Assembly: GCA_001464125.1 (NCBI GenBank)
Contig: LNEP01000004.1
Span: 62,001-126,000, forward strand
Length of the DNA stretch: 64,000 nucleotides
Reading direction: 5' to 3'
DNA from: Betaproteobacteria bacterium Ga0077540
GTDB lineage: Bacteria > Pseudomonadota > Gammaproteobacteria > Burkholderiales > Methylophilaceae
Position 1 is the first letter of the stretch; each line of letters starts with the position of its first letter. Of this stretch, positions 44,816 through 53,650 are shown one piece after another. The notes under the pieces are model-generated. The model did not search any database. It was not told where the DNA came from and worked only from the letters and a program-made list of their open reading frames with translations. Both the position numbers and the translations under genes were made by a program.

Positions 44816-47026
44816 TTAAAACTTAAGCTCGGCGGTCAGCATTGCTGAACGTGGTAAACCTAATCGCACACGACCGCCACCGTTATTTAAAGTCTCGATA
44901 TATTCTTTATCAAATATATTGTAGACATTGAGTCGTAAGTCTAAATTTCGATTGACGGCATAAGCCACCATGGCATCCGCCACCACAAAAGATGGGATAT
45001 AAGGCATATTGGTAGTGGCTGCGCTGTCTGTAGTCACCAAGCGTTTTTGCTCGCCCATATAACGTGCGCCACCACCAATACTAAAACCACCAAAGTCATA
45101 TTGCGTCCACAATGTCGCGCTATAGTCTGGCGTCCAGCGAACTGCTGTTGTATCTAGGCCAGCGTTACTTTGCTGATCTAATGCTTTGGCATTTAATTTG
45201 GTAAACCCAGCTGACAATTGCCAGTATTCTGTCAATTGACCAACAGCCATCACTTCAAGCCCAGTCACACGTGTTTTACCAATTTGTGCTGGTTGCAACA
45301 TATCGTCAAATGAAGTCTGCTTATCATTTTCCGTGCGGAAAATCGCCGCCGTTAGATTCAATTGATTGTTCAGCAAATCCCATTTAGTACCAATCTCAAC
45401 GTTATCGGTTTTTTGTGGGTCCAGCGCACTGTTGTTCTGGTTATTGGCTGTTGCAGACAAGGCAAAGTTAGCGCTACCTGGTGGCGTATAAGAAGTCGCA
45501 TACGATGCATAAACACTACCGTTAGCGGCAGGCTTAAACAATACACCCGTTTTCCAGCTCAACAAGTTATCTGCATCGCCAGCATGTGTAACCGCGCCAC
45601 CAGCACTTGCCGCTGCGCGAATATCGGTAGCCGTTTTATAACGCTCGTAACGCAAGCCAGCATTGACTTGCCATTGATCCGATAAATCCAATGTGTCGAA
45701 TGCATAAATCGCAGCGGTTTTGGTATTACCATCGGTAGAGGCACCACTTGCGTAGGGCTCTGGCAATAAGTCGTTTTCATTTGGGTTGTAAAGATTTGCA
45801 GCAGGAATCGTCAACCCTGTGGTAATAAACGTTTTATTTTTTTGCCTTTCGTACATCAACTCAATGCCGCTTGTAAACGAGTTTTTAAAACCACCAATCT
45901 CAAAATTACTGTTTAAGCTGGTTTGGTTTACCATAATCTCGTCTTGGCGATCCACACGTTGACGTGAGCGGTTCACAGTCCAAGTCGCGGGGTCCGCCGT
46001 GACAGCCGTCAGGCCGGCTGCACCAGTATTCACGCCAGTTGTGACACGGTCGATATCGGTCTTCCCGTATCGTGAGATATTACGAATCGTAGTATTGCCG
46101 TTAATATCGTATTCAAACTTAGCAGTCACCATATCCGCATCTACGTGCTCATAATCATTATCGCTGCCATAGAAATTCTCGCGATCCACTTTCCTACCAG
46201 CATTCAAATTAGCATCAGCATTGTAAAAACCAGTCATGCCAACCGTAGGAATACCGCCATCTGGCGTATTATCTTGGCGTACATGTTGTGAGTACACATT
46301 GAAGCGTGTATCGGTGCCCAACCCAAACGCAATCGATGGCGCAATCGAGAAGTTCTGATTATCAACTTCATCACGTTTATCCACATTGCCGTCAAAACCC
46401 AACACATTAATACGCACCGCGGTCGTTTCGCCTATCTCTTTATTGACATCGAGAGTGCCACGTTTTTTATCAGCCGTACCATAACCAATGGTGGCAAAAT
46501 TGCTGTCGGTTAAGCTTGGTTGTTTGCTGATTAAGTTAATATAGCCAGATGCCGCACCACGCCCAATATCCGCGCCTGCTGGCCCTTTGACAACTTCAAT
46601 CTGCTCTAAGTTAAATACATCGCGTGTCACTGCGCCCAAATCACGAATACCATCCAAGAACAATTGATTAGAAGCGTTAAAACCACGCATAGAGAACGTA
46701 TCACCGGCAGAGGTATTGCCGTTTTCACCCAGCTGAATAGTAATCCCGGGGGTATTGCGCAGCGCATCGGTCAAAGAGAAAACACCTTGCTCACGTAGCA
46801 ATTCTTTCTTAATCACTTGTACCGTTTGCGGTGTATCCAGTAAGGGCTTGGTAAATTTATTGCTGGCCGATTCATCAGCTTTAAACGGCACTTCTTTAGT
46901 GGCTTTTACGCTCACCTCTGGCAACTCCACTGCTTCTTCAGCAGCGGTGGCAGCAATAGAAAATGTGGCGGCAACCAACGCGGCAATATGCGCTGGGTTG
47001 TGTTTACGGCTACGGATATGACTCAT
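44816..47026 (-). CDS. fiu: TonB-dependent catecholate siderophore receptor, Fiu-like
   Basis: 736 residues. Signal peptide to about residue 28, plug domain with TPQTVQVIKKELLREQG, FSMRGFNASNQLFLDGIRD and VKGPAGADIGRGAASGYINL, then a 22-stranded barrel ending in a terminal aromatic (AELKF). The TonB box is probably the VELPEVSV segment. It most resembles Fiu/PiuA monomeric catechol receptors and TonB-dependent receptors of the FepA/FhuA class. A 9-bp inverted repeat in its leader hides the ribosome-binding site, and a Fur-like box lies 226 bp upstream. Confidence 0.93.
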   Translation of the reverse strand: MSHIRSRKHNPAHIAALVAATFSIAATAAEEAVELPEVSVKATKEVPFKADESASNKFTKPLLDTPQTVQVIKKELLREQGVFSLTDALRNTPGITIQLGENGNTSAGDTFSMRGFNASNQLFLDGIRDLGAVTRDVFNLEQIEVVKGPAGADIGRGAASGYINLISKQPSLTDSNFATIGYGTADKKRGTLDVNKEIGETTAVRINVLGFDGNVDKRDEVDNQNFSIAPSIAFGLGTDTRFNVYSQHVRQDNTPDGGIPTVGMTGFYNADANLNAGRKVDRENFYGSDNDYEHVDADMVTAKFEYDINGNTTIRNISRYGKTDIDRVTTGVNTGAAGLTAVTADPATWTVNRSRQRVDRQDEIMVNQTSLNSNFEIGGFKNSFTSGIELMYERQKNKTFITTGLTIPAANLYNPNENDLLPEPYASGASTDGNTKTAAIYAFDTLDLSDQWQVNAGLRYERYKTATDIRAAASAGGAVTHAGDADNLLSWKTGVLFKPAANGSVYASYATSYTPPGSANFALSATANNQNNSALDPQKTDNVEIGTKWDLLNNQLNLTAAIFRTENDKQTSFDDMLQPAQIGKTRVTGLEVMAVGQLTEYWQLSAGFTKLNAKALDQQSNAGLDTTAVRWTPDYSATLWTQYDFGGFSIGGGARYMGEQKRLVTTDSAATTNMPYIPSFVVADAMVAYAVNRNLDLRLNVYNIFDKEYIETLNNGGGRVRLGLPRSAMLTAELKF

Positions 47027-47074
47027 GGTTCTTCCCTTTTTTAAATTGCATCTGGCTGGCTAAAAGGAAGAACC
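47027..47074 (-). promoter_or_regulatory. Leader hairpin that covers the receptor ribosome-binding site
   Basis: On the transcript GGTTCTTCC (47066-47074) is perfectly complementary to GGAAGAACC (47027-47035), which includes the GGGAAG ribosome-binding site and touches the AUG. The loop is 30 bases. A 9-base direct repeat TGGCTGGCT is at 47053-47061 and 47077-47085. Opening of this hairpin could be a control point for receptor synthesis. Confidence 0.5.
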
Positions 47075-47192
47075 GTTGGCTGGCTTGACTATAGTCGTTA
47101 ATAAAATACTTATTTAATACTTGCTACATGCTATGGATGTTTACGTACATCAAACTCGGCGCTAACGCAGCTCTTGTCTTAGCATTGCATGC

Positions 47193-47237
47193 CCACACAA
47201 CTTAATTGTTAAACCTTGTAAATTTTGTGTGGTTTTT
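47193..47237 (+). other. Inverted repeat followed by T-run in the fiu-tolC intergenic region
   Basis: CCACACAA (47193-47200) and TTGTGTGG (47225-47232) flank a 24-base loop and are followed by TTTTT on the plus strand. It could end a short plus-strand transcript or form part of the tolC leader. I see no open reading frame in this 300-bp region apart from the two divergent genes; the rest is promoter and Fur-box sequence. Confidence 0.3.
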
Positions 47238-47251
47238 GTAAAAAACAGGAT

Positions 47252-47272
47252 AAATGATAACCGTTCTCATTT
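47252..47272. promoter_or_regulatory. Fur-like box between fiu and tolC
   Basis: AAATGATAACCGTTCTCATTT has the same 8-5-8 layout as the box at 42867 with one mismatch in the arms. It is 54 bp before the tolC-like start and 226 bp before the receptor, so it may govern both divergent units. Confidence 0.75.
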
Positions 47273-47326
47273 ACAATTGCAACTACTATGTATGATAACC
47301 AAGTAAATTTTTAGTATTAATGAAGC

Positions 47327-48787
47327 ATGCTGATCAAAATTAATCACCTAGTTCAAAAGATAAACACACTTAACACGCTCACAGTGATGACCATGCTCTG
47401 CTGTTTTGCGAGTCACGCAGATGCTGACACCTCCATTTGGTATAAGAACGGCGACCCATTAAATACAAATATTGATACCCTGCCTAAAATACCCACTGGG
47501 TATCAAGCTGGAATCAGCACATGCGCACCGATTGATTTAAGTAAACCACTCTCCTTGATAGAAGTCGCTGAATCTAGTTTGTGCAACAACCCGCAAACGA
47601 ATGAAGTATGGGCCAGTGCCCGCGCCCAAGCCGCGCAATTGGGCATTGCAAAATCTGCATATCTGCCATCAGTGACAGACAACATATCCAGTGGTTTAGG
47701 CTACGCATCACCTGAATCGGCCGCACGAAGCAATCCCACGTTTAACTTGGGTAATAGTCTGGTTGCCAGTTATTTGCTTTACGATTTTGGCAACCGAAAT
47801 GCCAATTTAGAGAACGCACGCCAGTTATTACTCTCAGCCAGCGCCAGTCAAAACAGCACGGTACAAACGGTATTATTAGCTTCAACCGTAGCGTTCTATC
47901 AAGTACAGGCCAATATTGCCGCATTGGACGCAGCCCGAGAAGTTGAACGTGCCAGTGAGGAAAGTTTTAAAGCTGCTGAGGCACGCTATAAAGCAGGCGT
48001 CTCTACTCCGGCAGATAAACTGCAAGCGCAAACAGCCTATGCACAGCTGACACTTGCACGCATCACCAATGAAGGCAATCTGCAGACAGCCTACGGTAGT
48101 TTAGCGAATGTCATGGGTCTACCTGCTAATCAAAAAATTACCTTAGCAAGCAGCCTGGCCAATGCCCCGGAAAATATTCTGGAAAATGTGAATACGCTGA
48201 TTGAACAAGCAGTTGCGCGCCGTCCGGACTTGATTGCCAGCGAAGCACAACTGAAAGCTGCACAAGCCAGCATTGATGCCAGCAAGGCAGCGGCTAAGCC
48301 GACCATATCAGTGTCTGTGTCAAACAGTCTGCAAGATGGTTCACAATTAGACTTCACTAAAAATTCAACTTTGGGGCTTACCGTCTCAATTCCGCTGTTT
48401 AACGGCTATGCGCCGTCATACCGCATCCGCGCGGCAGAAGCCACCGCCGATTTGCGCACTGCCCAGCGCGACCGCTTAAAGCTACAAATCTCACTGGATG
48501 TATGGACGGCCTATCAAAACCTGCGCACAGCATTAGAATCTGTGACCGCTACTGAAGTATTGGTGAGCAGTGCTGAGCAATCTTATCGCGTTGCACTGGG
48601 GCGTTATAAAGCTGGTGTAGGCAATATTATTGATACGCTTAATGCGCAGAGTGCGCTGGCCACAGCTCGCCAGCAAAAAATCCAAGCCACACTCAACGCT
48701 AATATCGCACGTGCTACCTTGGCGCAATCAATGGGTTCACTCGACAATGCCATGGTTCAATCGTTACCAGCCACCCAATTAAACTAG
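47327..48787 (+). CDS. tolC: TolC-family outer-membrane efflux channel
   Basis: 486 residues. N-terminal leader (about 1-33), then the two-fold TolC repeat with long helical hairpins; ARYKAGVSTPADKLQAQTAYAQ and RYKAGVGNIIDTLNAQSALA are the repeated family motifs, and LYDFGNRNANLENA marks the first beta part. It forms the outer-membrane exit duct for the MacA/MacB proteins encoded next (30-bp gap). A Fur-like box upstream suggests iron control. Confidence 0.92.
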   Translation: MLIKINHLVQKINTLNTLTVMTMLCCFASHADADTSIWYKNGDPLNTNIDTLPKIPTGYQAGISTCAPIDLSKPLSLIEVAESSLCNNPQTNEVWASARAQAAQLGIAKSAYLPSVTDNISSGLGYASPESAARSNPTFNLGNSLVASYLLYDFGNRNANLENARQLLLSASASQNSTVQTVLLASTVAFYQVQANIAALDAAREVERASEESFKAAEARYKAGVSTPADKLQAQTAYAQLTLARITNEGNLQTAYGSLANVMGLPANQKITLASSLANAPENILENVNTLIEQAVARRPDLIASEAQLKAAQASIDASKAAAKPTISVSVSNSLQDGSQLDFTKNSTLGLTVSIPLFNGYAPSYRIRAAEATADLRTAQRDRLKLQISLDVWTAYQNLRTALESVTATEVLVSSAEQSYRVALGRYKAGVGNIIDTLNAQSALATARQQKIQATLNANIARATLAQSMGSLDNAMVQSLPATQLN

Positions 48788-48816
48788 CTATATTTATTTG
48801 AATCATTAAACGCACT

Positions 48817-50103
48817 ATGAAAATGCTTAAAAAAATCATCCCTCTTGTCATCTTGGCTACCATTGCCGCTGGCGCTTACTTTTACTATCAGAAAACGCAC
48901 GAGCTCAAACCAGAGGACCTGTATCGGCTAGATGAAGTGACGCGTGGCGACGTAGAACAAACCGTTTCCGCTAATGGCACGCTTAACCCAGTGAGTTTAG
49001 TGAGTGTAGGTACGCAAATTTCAGGCATCGTCAGAAAGCTTTACGTTGACTTCAACGATCGAGTAGAAAAAGACCAGGTGCTACTTGAGCTTGATAACGC
49101 GCTATCGAATGCGCAAATCGCGCAGTCACAAAGTAGCGTACGCAATAATCAGGCATCTGTAGAACTGGCCACAGCGAATGAAAAGCGTATGCGAGAGCTA
49201 TATGCGCAAGAGTTTGTGTCTAAACAAGAGCTCGATACCGCAGTGCAAGTATTAAAATCGGCCAAAGCACAGCTAGATAGCGCACGTGGGCTACTGGCAC
49301 GTGACCAAACCAACCTGAATTTTACTATTATTCGCTCTCCAGTCTCGGGCATTGTCGTCAACCGTGTAGTAGATGTGGGGCAAACGGTTGCGGCTAGCTT
49401 TCAAACGCCTACGCTCATTCAAATTGCGCAAGATTTATCCAAAATGCAGATTGATACCAGTTTCGCAGAAGCCGACATTGGTAATATCAAGGAAGGCCAA
49501 CCTGTTAAATTCAACGTGGATGCCTACCCTAATCGAAATTTTGAAGGTGTTGTTAAACAAGTGCGCCTTAACTCAACCAACACCTCCAACGTCGTGACCT
49601 ATAACGTGGTGGTGTCCGTAGACAATAGCGATCAAAAGTTACTTCCGGGCATGACGGCCTATGTGAACATTGCTGTTGCCAGCAAACAGCAAGTGCTACT
49701 AGTGCCTAATGCTGCTTTACGCTATAAGCCAAAAAATAATGATAACGGCCGTAAAAATGAAGTAAATAAAACGACTGAAGATAAAGCCAATAGCCAAAGA
49801 TCTGGCGGTGAAAGCGCGAATGGCGAAAGAAAAGGCAACAGCGCTTTTGGTAAAAATGGTGATGGGCGTCAAGGCGGTCGTAGCGGCAGAGGCAAGAACG
49901 AAGACTTATCCGCCGGTAAGATTTATGTACTGAAAGATGGTCAACCCGAGCAAGTGAGGGTGCGAGTTGGCATCACCGACGGTCGCTTTACTGAAGTGAT
50001 GGGACGTGATTTGGAAGCAGGCACACAAATCATCGTGGGTGAACTACAAGCCAATGGTCAAGCGCAAGGTGGCGGCAACATGCGCGGACCGAGAATGTTC
50101 TAG
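48817..50103 (+). CDS. macA: MacA-type periplasmic adaptor protein
   Basis: 428 residues of the membrane-fusion protein family: N-terminal membrane anchor (about 5-24), lipoyl halves around VSVGTQISGIVRKLYVDFNDRV and FTIIRSPVSGIVVNRVVDVGQTV, a helical hairpin, a beta-barrel domain. An unusual hydrophilic insertion of about 58 residues rich in Asn, Gly, Lys and Arg (about 306-363, e.g. GGESANGERKGNSAFGKNGD) interrupts the membrane-proximal part. It links TolC to the MacB transporter. Second gene of the tolC-macA-macB operon. Confidence 0.92.
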   Translation: MKMLKKIIPLVILATIAAGAYFYYQKTHELKPEDLYRLDEVTRGDVEQTVSANGTLNPVSLVSVGTQISGIVRKLYVDFNDRVEKDQVLLELDNALSNAQIAQSQSSVRNNQASVELATANEKRMRELYAQEFVSKQELDTAVQVLKSAKAQLDSARGLLARDQTNLNFTIIRSPVSGIVVNRVVDVGQTVAASFQTPTLIQIAQDLSKMQIDTSFAEADIGNIKEGQPVKFNVDAYPNRNFEGVVKQVRLNSTNTSNVVTYNVVVSVDNSDQKLLPGMTAYVNIAVASKQQVLLVPNAALRYKPKNNDNGRKNEVNKTTEDKANSQRSGGESANGERKGNSAFGKNGDGRQGGRSGRGKNEDLSAGKIYVLKDGQPEQVRVRVGITDGRFTEVMGRDLEAGTQIIVGELQANGQAQGGGNMRGPRMF

Positions 50104-50112
50104 GCCTAAATC

Positions 50113-50838
50113 ATGATGCAAAAAACTGTTATTGAAGTCAGTCACTTATACAAAGACTACCAAACTGCAGCGGGGCCTTTTCCCGTGCTTAAAGATGTCA
50201 ATCTACGGATAGAGAGTGGTGATTACGTTGCGATTATGGGCCCGTCCGGTTCTGGCAAATCCACCTTTATGAATATTTTGGGCTGCTTGGACAAACCCAC
50301 CAAAGGCCAATATGTATTGGACGGCCATGCCGTGGCAACGATGGAAGAAAACGATGTAGCTGGGGTGCGCAATAAAACCATCGGCTTTGTATTTCAAGGC
50401 TTTAACCTATTGGCACGCTCCAGTCTGCTAGATAATGTTGCTCTGCCACTGGTCTACTCCGGCATCGAAAAAAGTGAACGACATGCTCGCGCCAAAGTGT
50501 TGCTAGAGAAAGTGGGCTTGGCTAAGCATATCCACTCACGTCCAAACCAGATTTCAGGCGGGCAACAGCAGCGGGTTGCGATTGCACGTGCATTGGTAAA
50601 CAAGCCTAGTTTGATTTTGGCGGATGAACCTACCGGAAATTTGGACAGCGTGACCAGTGAGGAAATCATGGCATTGTTTGGTCAACTGAATCAAGAAGGT
50701 ATCACCATTGTATTAGTCACACATGAAACCGATATTGCCGAACACGCCAAACGCCAAGTACGTTTTTTAGATGGAAAAATTGTGCAGGACACACGCACAC
50801 ACGCTAGCCAAGTATTAGATTCGGAGATAATGCCATGA
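50113..50838 (+). CDS. MacB-type ABC transporter ATPase (separate subunit)
   Basis: 241 residues. Walker [10 protein letters not shown], signature [15 protein letters not shown], Walker [13 protein letters not shown] and the H-loop LVTHETD. In E. coli MacB the ATPase and permease are fused; here they are separate. Nine bp after macA. The stop overlaps the ATG of a short 31-codon frame that reaches the permease start. Confidence 0.93.
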   Translation: MMQKTVIEVSHLYKDYQTAAGPFPVLKDVNLRIESGDYVAIMGPSGSGKSTFMNILGCLDKPTKGQYVLDGHAVATMEENDVAGVRNKTIGFVFQGFNLLARSSLLDNVALPLVYSGIEKSERHARAKVLLEKVGLAKHIHSRPNQISGGQQQRVAIARALVNKPSLILADEPTGNLDSVTSEEIMALFGQLNQEGITIVLVTHETDIAEHAKRQVRFLDGKIVQDTRTHASQVLDSEIMP

Positions 50839-50922
50839 GGCTTTTGAAAAATATAGCGAGCGCTGATAAGACATTTTTTAACACATCATTATCAAGCGTA
50901 GTCGTTTTACAGGAGCTTCATC

Positions 50923-52146
50923 ATGTTTAGCGCAATGTTAGGTGAAGCCTGGCACGCCATGAGCGCCAACCGCTTGCGCACTTTCTTAACCATGCTGGGC
51001 ATGGTAATTGGGGTGGGTGCAGTGGTACTGATGATGGCGATTGGCCAAGGAGCCGAAGCAGCAGTCAAGCGCTCGATTAATGCGATGGGCAGCAATTTAT
51101 TTGTGGTGCTCTCTGGACCGCCGAATGTGGGCGGCGCACGCTCCGCTACAGGCAATGCGCCTTCGCTCAATGTAAAAGATGCTAATGCGATTAACGATTT
51201 GGATGGCGTGATTGGCGTAGCGCCAGTGACGATGGGTAAGGCGCAAATTGTGTTTGGCAGCAATAACTGGAACACCGACATTATCGGCACCACCCCCAGC
51301 TATTTAGATGTACGCGCTTGGTATCTCACCGACGGCTATGCGTTTTCTGATTCTGATATTCGTTCTGCCACCCGTGTGGCTCTCATCGGCAAAACAGTTG
51401 CCCAAAATATTTTTGGCGATGATATTGATCCGGTAGGTAAAACCATCCGCATTAAACAAAGTCCGTTTGTGGTGCTGGGCGTGTTGGATAGCAAAGGTCA
51501 AACATTGGATGGCCGCGACCAAGACGACACGATTATCGTGCCGCTGACCACGGCCCAACGCAAATTATTTGGCAATCAATTGCCAGGAAGCGTACGCCAA
51601 ATCATCGTACAAGCAGAGTCGGATAAAACCATGACCATGGTGGAAGATGGCCTAAACAGCTTACTAAATCAGCGCCACAACATTCGCGAAGGGGCTGATA
51701 GTGATTTCTCCGTGCGCAACCTTACTGCAATTGCCAACTCTGCAGCCGAGACTACACGCACCATGTCTTTATTATTGGGTGCAATTGCTTCAGTTTCACT
51801 GTTGGTCGGTGGCATCGGTATCATGAACATCATGTTGGTGTCAGTGACGGAACGCACTCGTGAGATTGGCATTCGTATGGCCATCGGTGCGCGCCAGCGC
51901 GACATCCTGATGCAGTTCTTGCTAGAAGCTATTATGATTTCGATTGTCGGCTGCTTGATAGGCATTGGCATTGGTGTGGCTGGCGCCATTCTGGTCAGCA
52001 CTTTTACGCAAGCCGAAGTCATCGTCTCCAGCAATTCTGTCATTATTGCTTTTAGTGTAGCTGCCAGTATTGGGGTTTTCTTTGGTTTTTATCCAGCCAG
52101 AAAAGCCGCCATGCTTAACCCGATAGAGGCGTTGCGTTACCAGTAG
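50923..52146 (+). CDS. MacB-type ABC transporter permease
   Basis: 407 residues with the MacB/FtsX layout: one N-terminal helix in RLRTFLTMLGMVIGVGAVVLMMAIG, a large periplasmic domain (about 45-270), three C-terminal helices with GGIGIMNIMLVSVTERTREIGIRMAIGARQRDIL, ending NPIEALRYQ. It works with the preceding ATPase and MacA/TolC to export a substrate from the periplasm; siderophores, peptides and macrolides are handled by relatives. AGGAG stands 8 bases before the ATG. Confidence 0.93.
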   Translation: MFSAMLGEAWHAMSANRLRTFLTMLGMVIGVGAVVLMMAIGQGAEAAVKRSINAMGSNLFVVLSGPPNVGGARSATGNAPSLNVKDANAINDLDGVIGVAPVTMGKAQIVFGSNNWNTDIIGTTPSYLDVRAWYLTDGYAFSDSDIRSATRVALIGKTVAQNIFGDDIDPVGKTIRIKQSPFVVLGVLDSKGQTLDGRDQDDTIIVPLTTAQRKLFGNQLPGSVRQIIVQAESDKTMTMVEDGLNSLLNQRHNIREGADSDFSVRNLTAIANSAAETTRTMSLLLGAIASVSLLVGGIGIMNIMLVSVTERTREIGIRMAIGARQRDILMQFLLEAIMISIVGCLIGIGIGVAGAILVSTFTQAEVIVSSNSVIIAFSVAASIGVFFGFYPARKAAMLNPIEALRYQ

Positions 52147-52161
52147 AGTATTAAAAATAAA

Positions 52162-52189
52162 AATCCCAACGAGTGTTGGGATTTTTTTT
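52162..52189 (+). terminator. Rho-independent terminator after the MacB-type permease
   Basis: AATCCCAAC, loop GAGT, GTTGGGATT, then a run of T. It starts 15 bp after the permease stop. The A-run on the left may let it also stop transcripts from the minus strand. Confidence 0.92.
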
Positions 52190-52230
52190 ATCTGCTAACT
52201 ATTTAATAGTTACGTTTAACTCCGGAATGT

Positions 52231-52386
52231 TTAAGGTAAAGAAGACGAATCGGCCCTAAACGCGAAGAACTCAATAAGTTTTATGGCTATCAGACTTATT
52301 GAACAAAATGCCACAATGACCGCAAACGCAAGTACCGAAAAGCCAATTGTCGTACTGGCCCATTCAATTAACATTGCAGTCATCAT
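52231..52386 (-). CDS. Small single-pass membrane protein downstream of exbD
   Basis: A 50-51 codon frame not long enough for routine ORF calls. The sequence begins MTAMLIEWASTTIG, has one strong transmembrane segment (about residues 12-42, FSVLAFAVIVAFCSISLIAI included) and ends FRADSSSLP. Upstream is TTAGGAG; of the two adjacent ATG codons, 52381-52383 is 4 bases from it and 52384-52386 only 1 base. The exbD stop is about 25 bp upstream, so it would be the last gene of the hemP-tonB-exbB-exbD unit. Function unknown; a small regulator or partner of the ExbBD channel is possible. Confidence 0.6.
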   Translation of the reverse strand: MMTAMLIEWASTTIGFSVLAFAVIVAFCSISLIAIKLIEFFAFRADSSSLP

Positions 52387-52411
52387 GCTCCTAATGAGTG
52401 GATGAAAGAGC

Positions 52412-52837
52412 TTATTTCGGCTCGCTTATAAATCCTAACTTGGTAATCCCTGCGTTTTGTGCATCTGCCATCACTTCAGACAATAGTTGATAGCGTGTCT
52501 CTTTGTCTGCTCGAATTTGTAATTCTGGTTGCGGGGTTTGTTTCGCCGCCTCTTCCAAACGCGATTTAAGCATTGCTTGCTCGATAGGCGCATCGTTCCA
52601 GTAAGTTTTACCAGTGGCATCAATCGCTAGCGAAATCACTTGTGGTTTCTCTGGTAATGGCTGGCTTGTGGCTTGCGGTAAGTCAATCTTAACTGCATGG
52701 GTAAGCAACGGCGCGGTAATGATAAAAATCACCAACAGCACCAACATCACATCAACCAATGGCGTAGTATTTATTTCACTCATCGGCTGTGTATGCGCAT
52801 TCGATAACATACTGGATTGCGAGCTGTTGCCAATCAT
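52412..52837 (-). CDS. exbD: ExbD-family protein of the TonB system
   Basis: 141 residues. Cytoplasmic start with MSEINTTPLVDVMLVLLVIFI, which holds the essential transmembrane Asp, then a periplasmic domain. It is the second ExbD in the window and, unlike the copy at 472-894, lies with tonB. Overlaps exbB by 4 bases (TCAT). Together with ExbB it powers TonB for the Fiu-like receptor. Confidence 0.94.
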   Translation of the reverse strand: MIGNSSQSSMLSNAHTQPMSEINTTPLVDVMLVLLVIFIITAPLLTHAVKIDLPQATSQPLPEKPQVISLAIDATGKTYWNDAPIEQAMLKSRLEEAAKQTPQPELQIRADKETRYQLLSEVMADAQNAGITKLGFISEPK

Positions 52838-53589
52838 GCTGGCACTCCATTCATTTTGGCAGTTGCCGCTTTAGTATCTGCAACAACTTGTCTTGGATTA
52901 GTATGCTTTTTTGTCAGCGTAGCCCCTGTTGTCATTAACACATGCAGATCTTGCGCAAAAGTATCCAGCTGACCCAGTATTGTGCGGTTTGATTTAACAA
53001 ATGCGTTGTATGCCAACACAGCTGGAATCGCCACCGCTAAACCAATCGCCGTCATAATCAGCGCTTCACCTACAGGGCCAGCGACTTTATCCAAAGTTGC
53101 TTGGCCGCTAGCGCTAATTGCTGCTAACGCGTGGTAAATACCCCATACCGTACCAAACAAACCAACAAACGGTGCCACACTGCCTACAGACGCTAACACA
53201 GACAAACCAGACTCCAGCTGACTTGAAGTTTGCGCAATATCACGACGCATACTACGTGCCACAAACTCCTCATAGCTACATGCGTTTGCGGCACTTTGTT
53301 GGGCATGCGCATGATAATGTTGTGAGGCGCTAGCTGCATGGTGCGCCAATGCGTATGCAGGCGAATGCGTTTGTTCAACATTGAGTGCCGCTTGCAAATT
53401 AGGCGCCGCCCAGAAATGAGCGATATAGCGTTTGATGGCTGACTTCATGCGTACATTTTGTGCATACTTAGTCACCATTAAATACCAGCTTGCCACCGAC
53501 ATAACCAACATCAGCAACGCCACAGCAATAGCTACCGGGCCAGCCTCTAAAATAAACATCAAGCTGTTAAATTCTTGTGGTTGATTCAT
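52834..53589 (-). CDS. exbB: ExbB-family protein of the TonB system
   Basis: 251 residues, with an N-terminal helix (about 13-37) and the conserved C-terminal block LSVLASVGSVAPFVGLFGTVWGI plus EALIMTAIGLAVAIPAVLAYN. It is longer than the first ExbB because of a periplasm-facing or cytoplasmic insert rich in His and Ala (about 65-105). Order tonB-exbB-exbD as in many proteobacteria. Confidence 0.94.
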   Translation of the reverse strand: MNQPQEFNSLMFILEAGPVAIAVALLMLVMSVASWYLMVTKYAQNVRMKSAIKRYIAHFWAAPNLQAALNVEQTHSPAYALAHHAASASQHYHAHAQQSAANACSYEEFVARSMRRDIAQTSSQLESGLSVLASVGSVAPFVGLFGTVWGIYHALAAISASGQATLDKVAGPVGEALIMTAIGLAVAIPAVLAYNAFVKSNRTILGQLDTFAQDLHVLMTTGATLTKKHTNPRQVVADTKAATAKMNGVPA

Positions 53590-53650
53590 TTCAATTTCTT
53601 TCTAGCTAAAAAAATCATTAATAAACCTGCATCACTTAGTTCTTGCAGTG

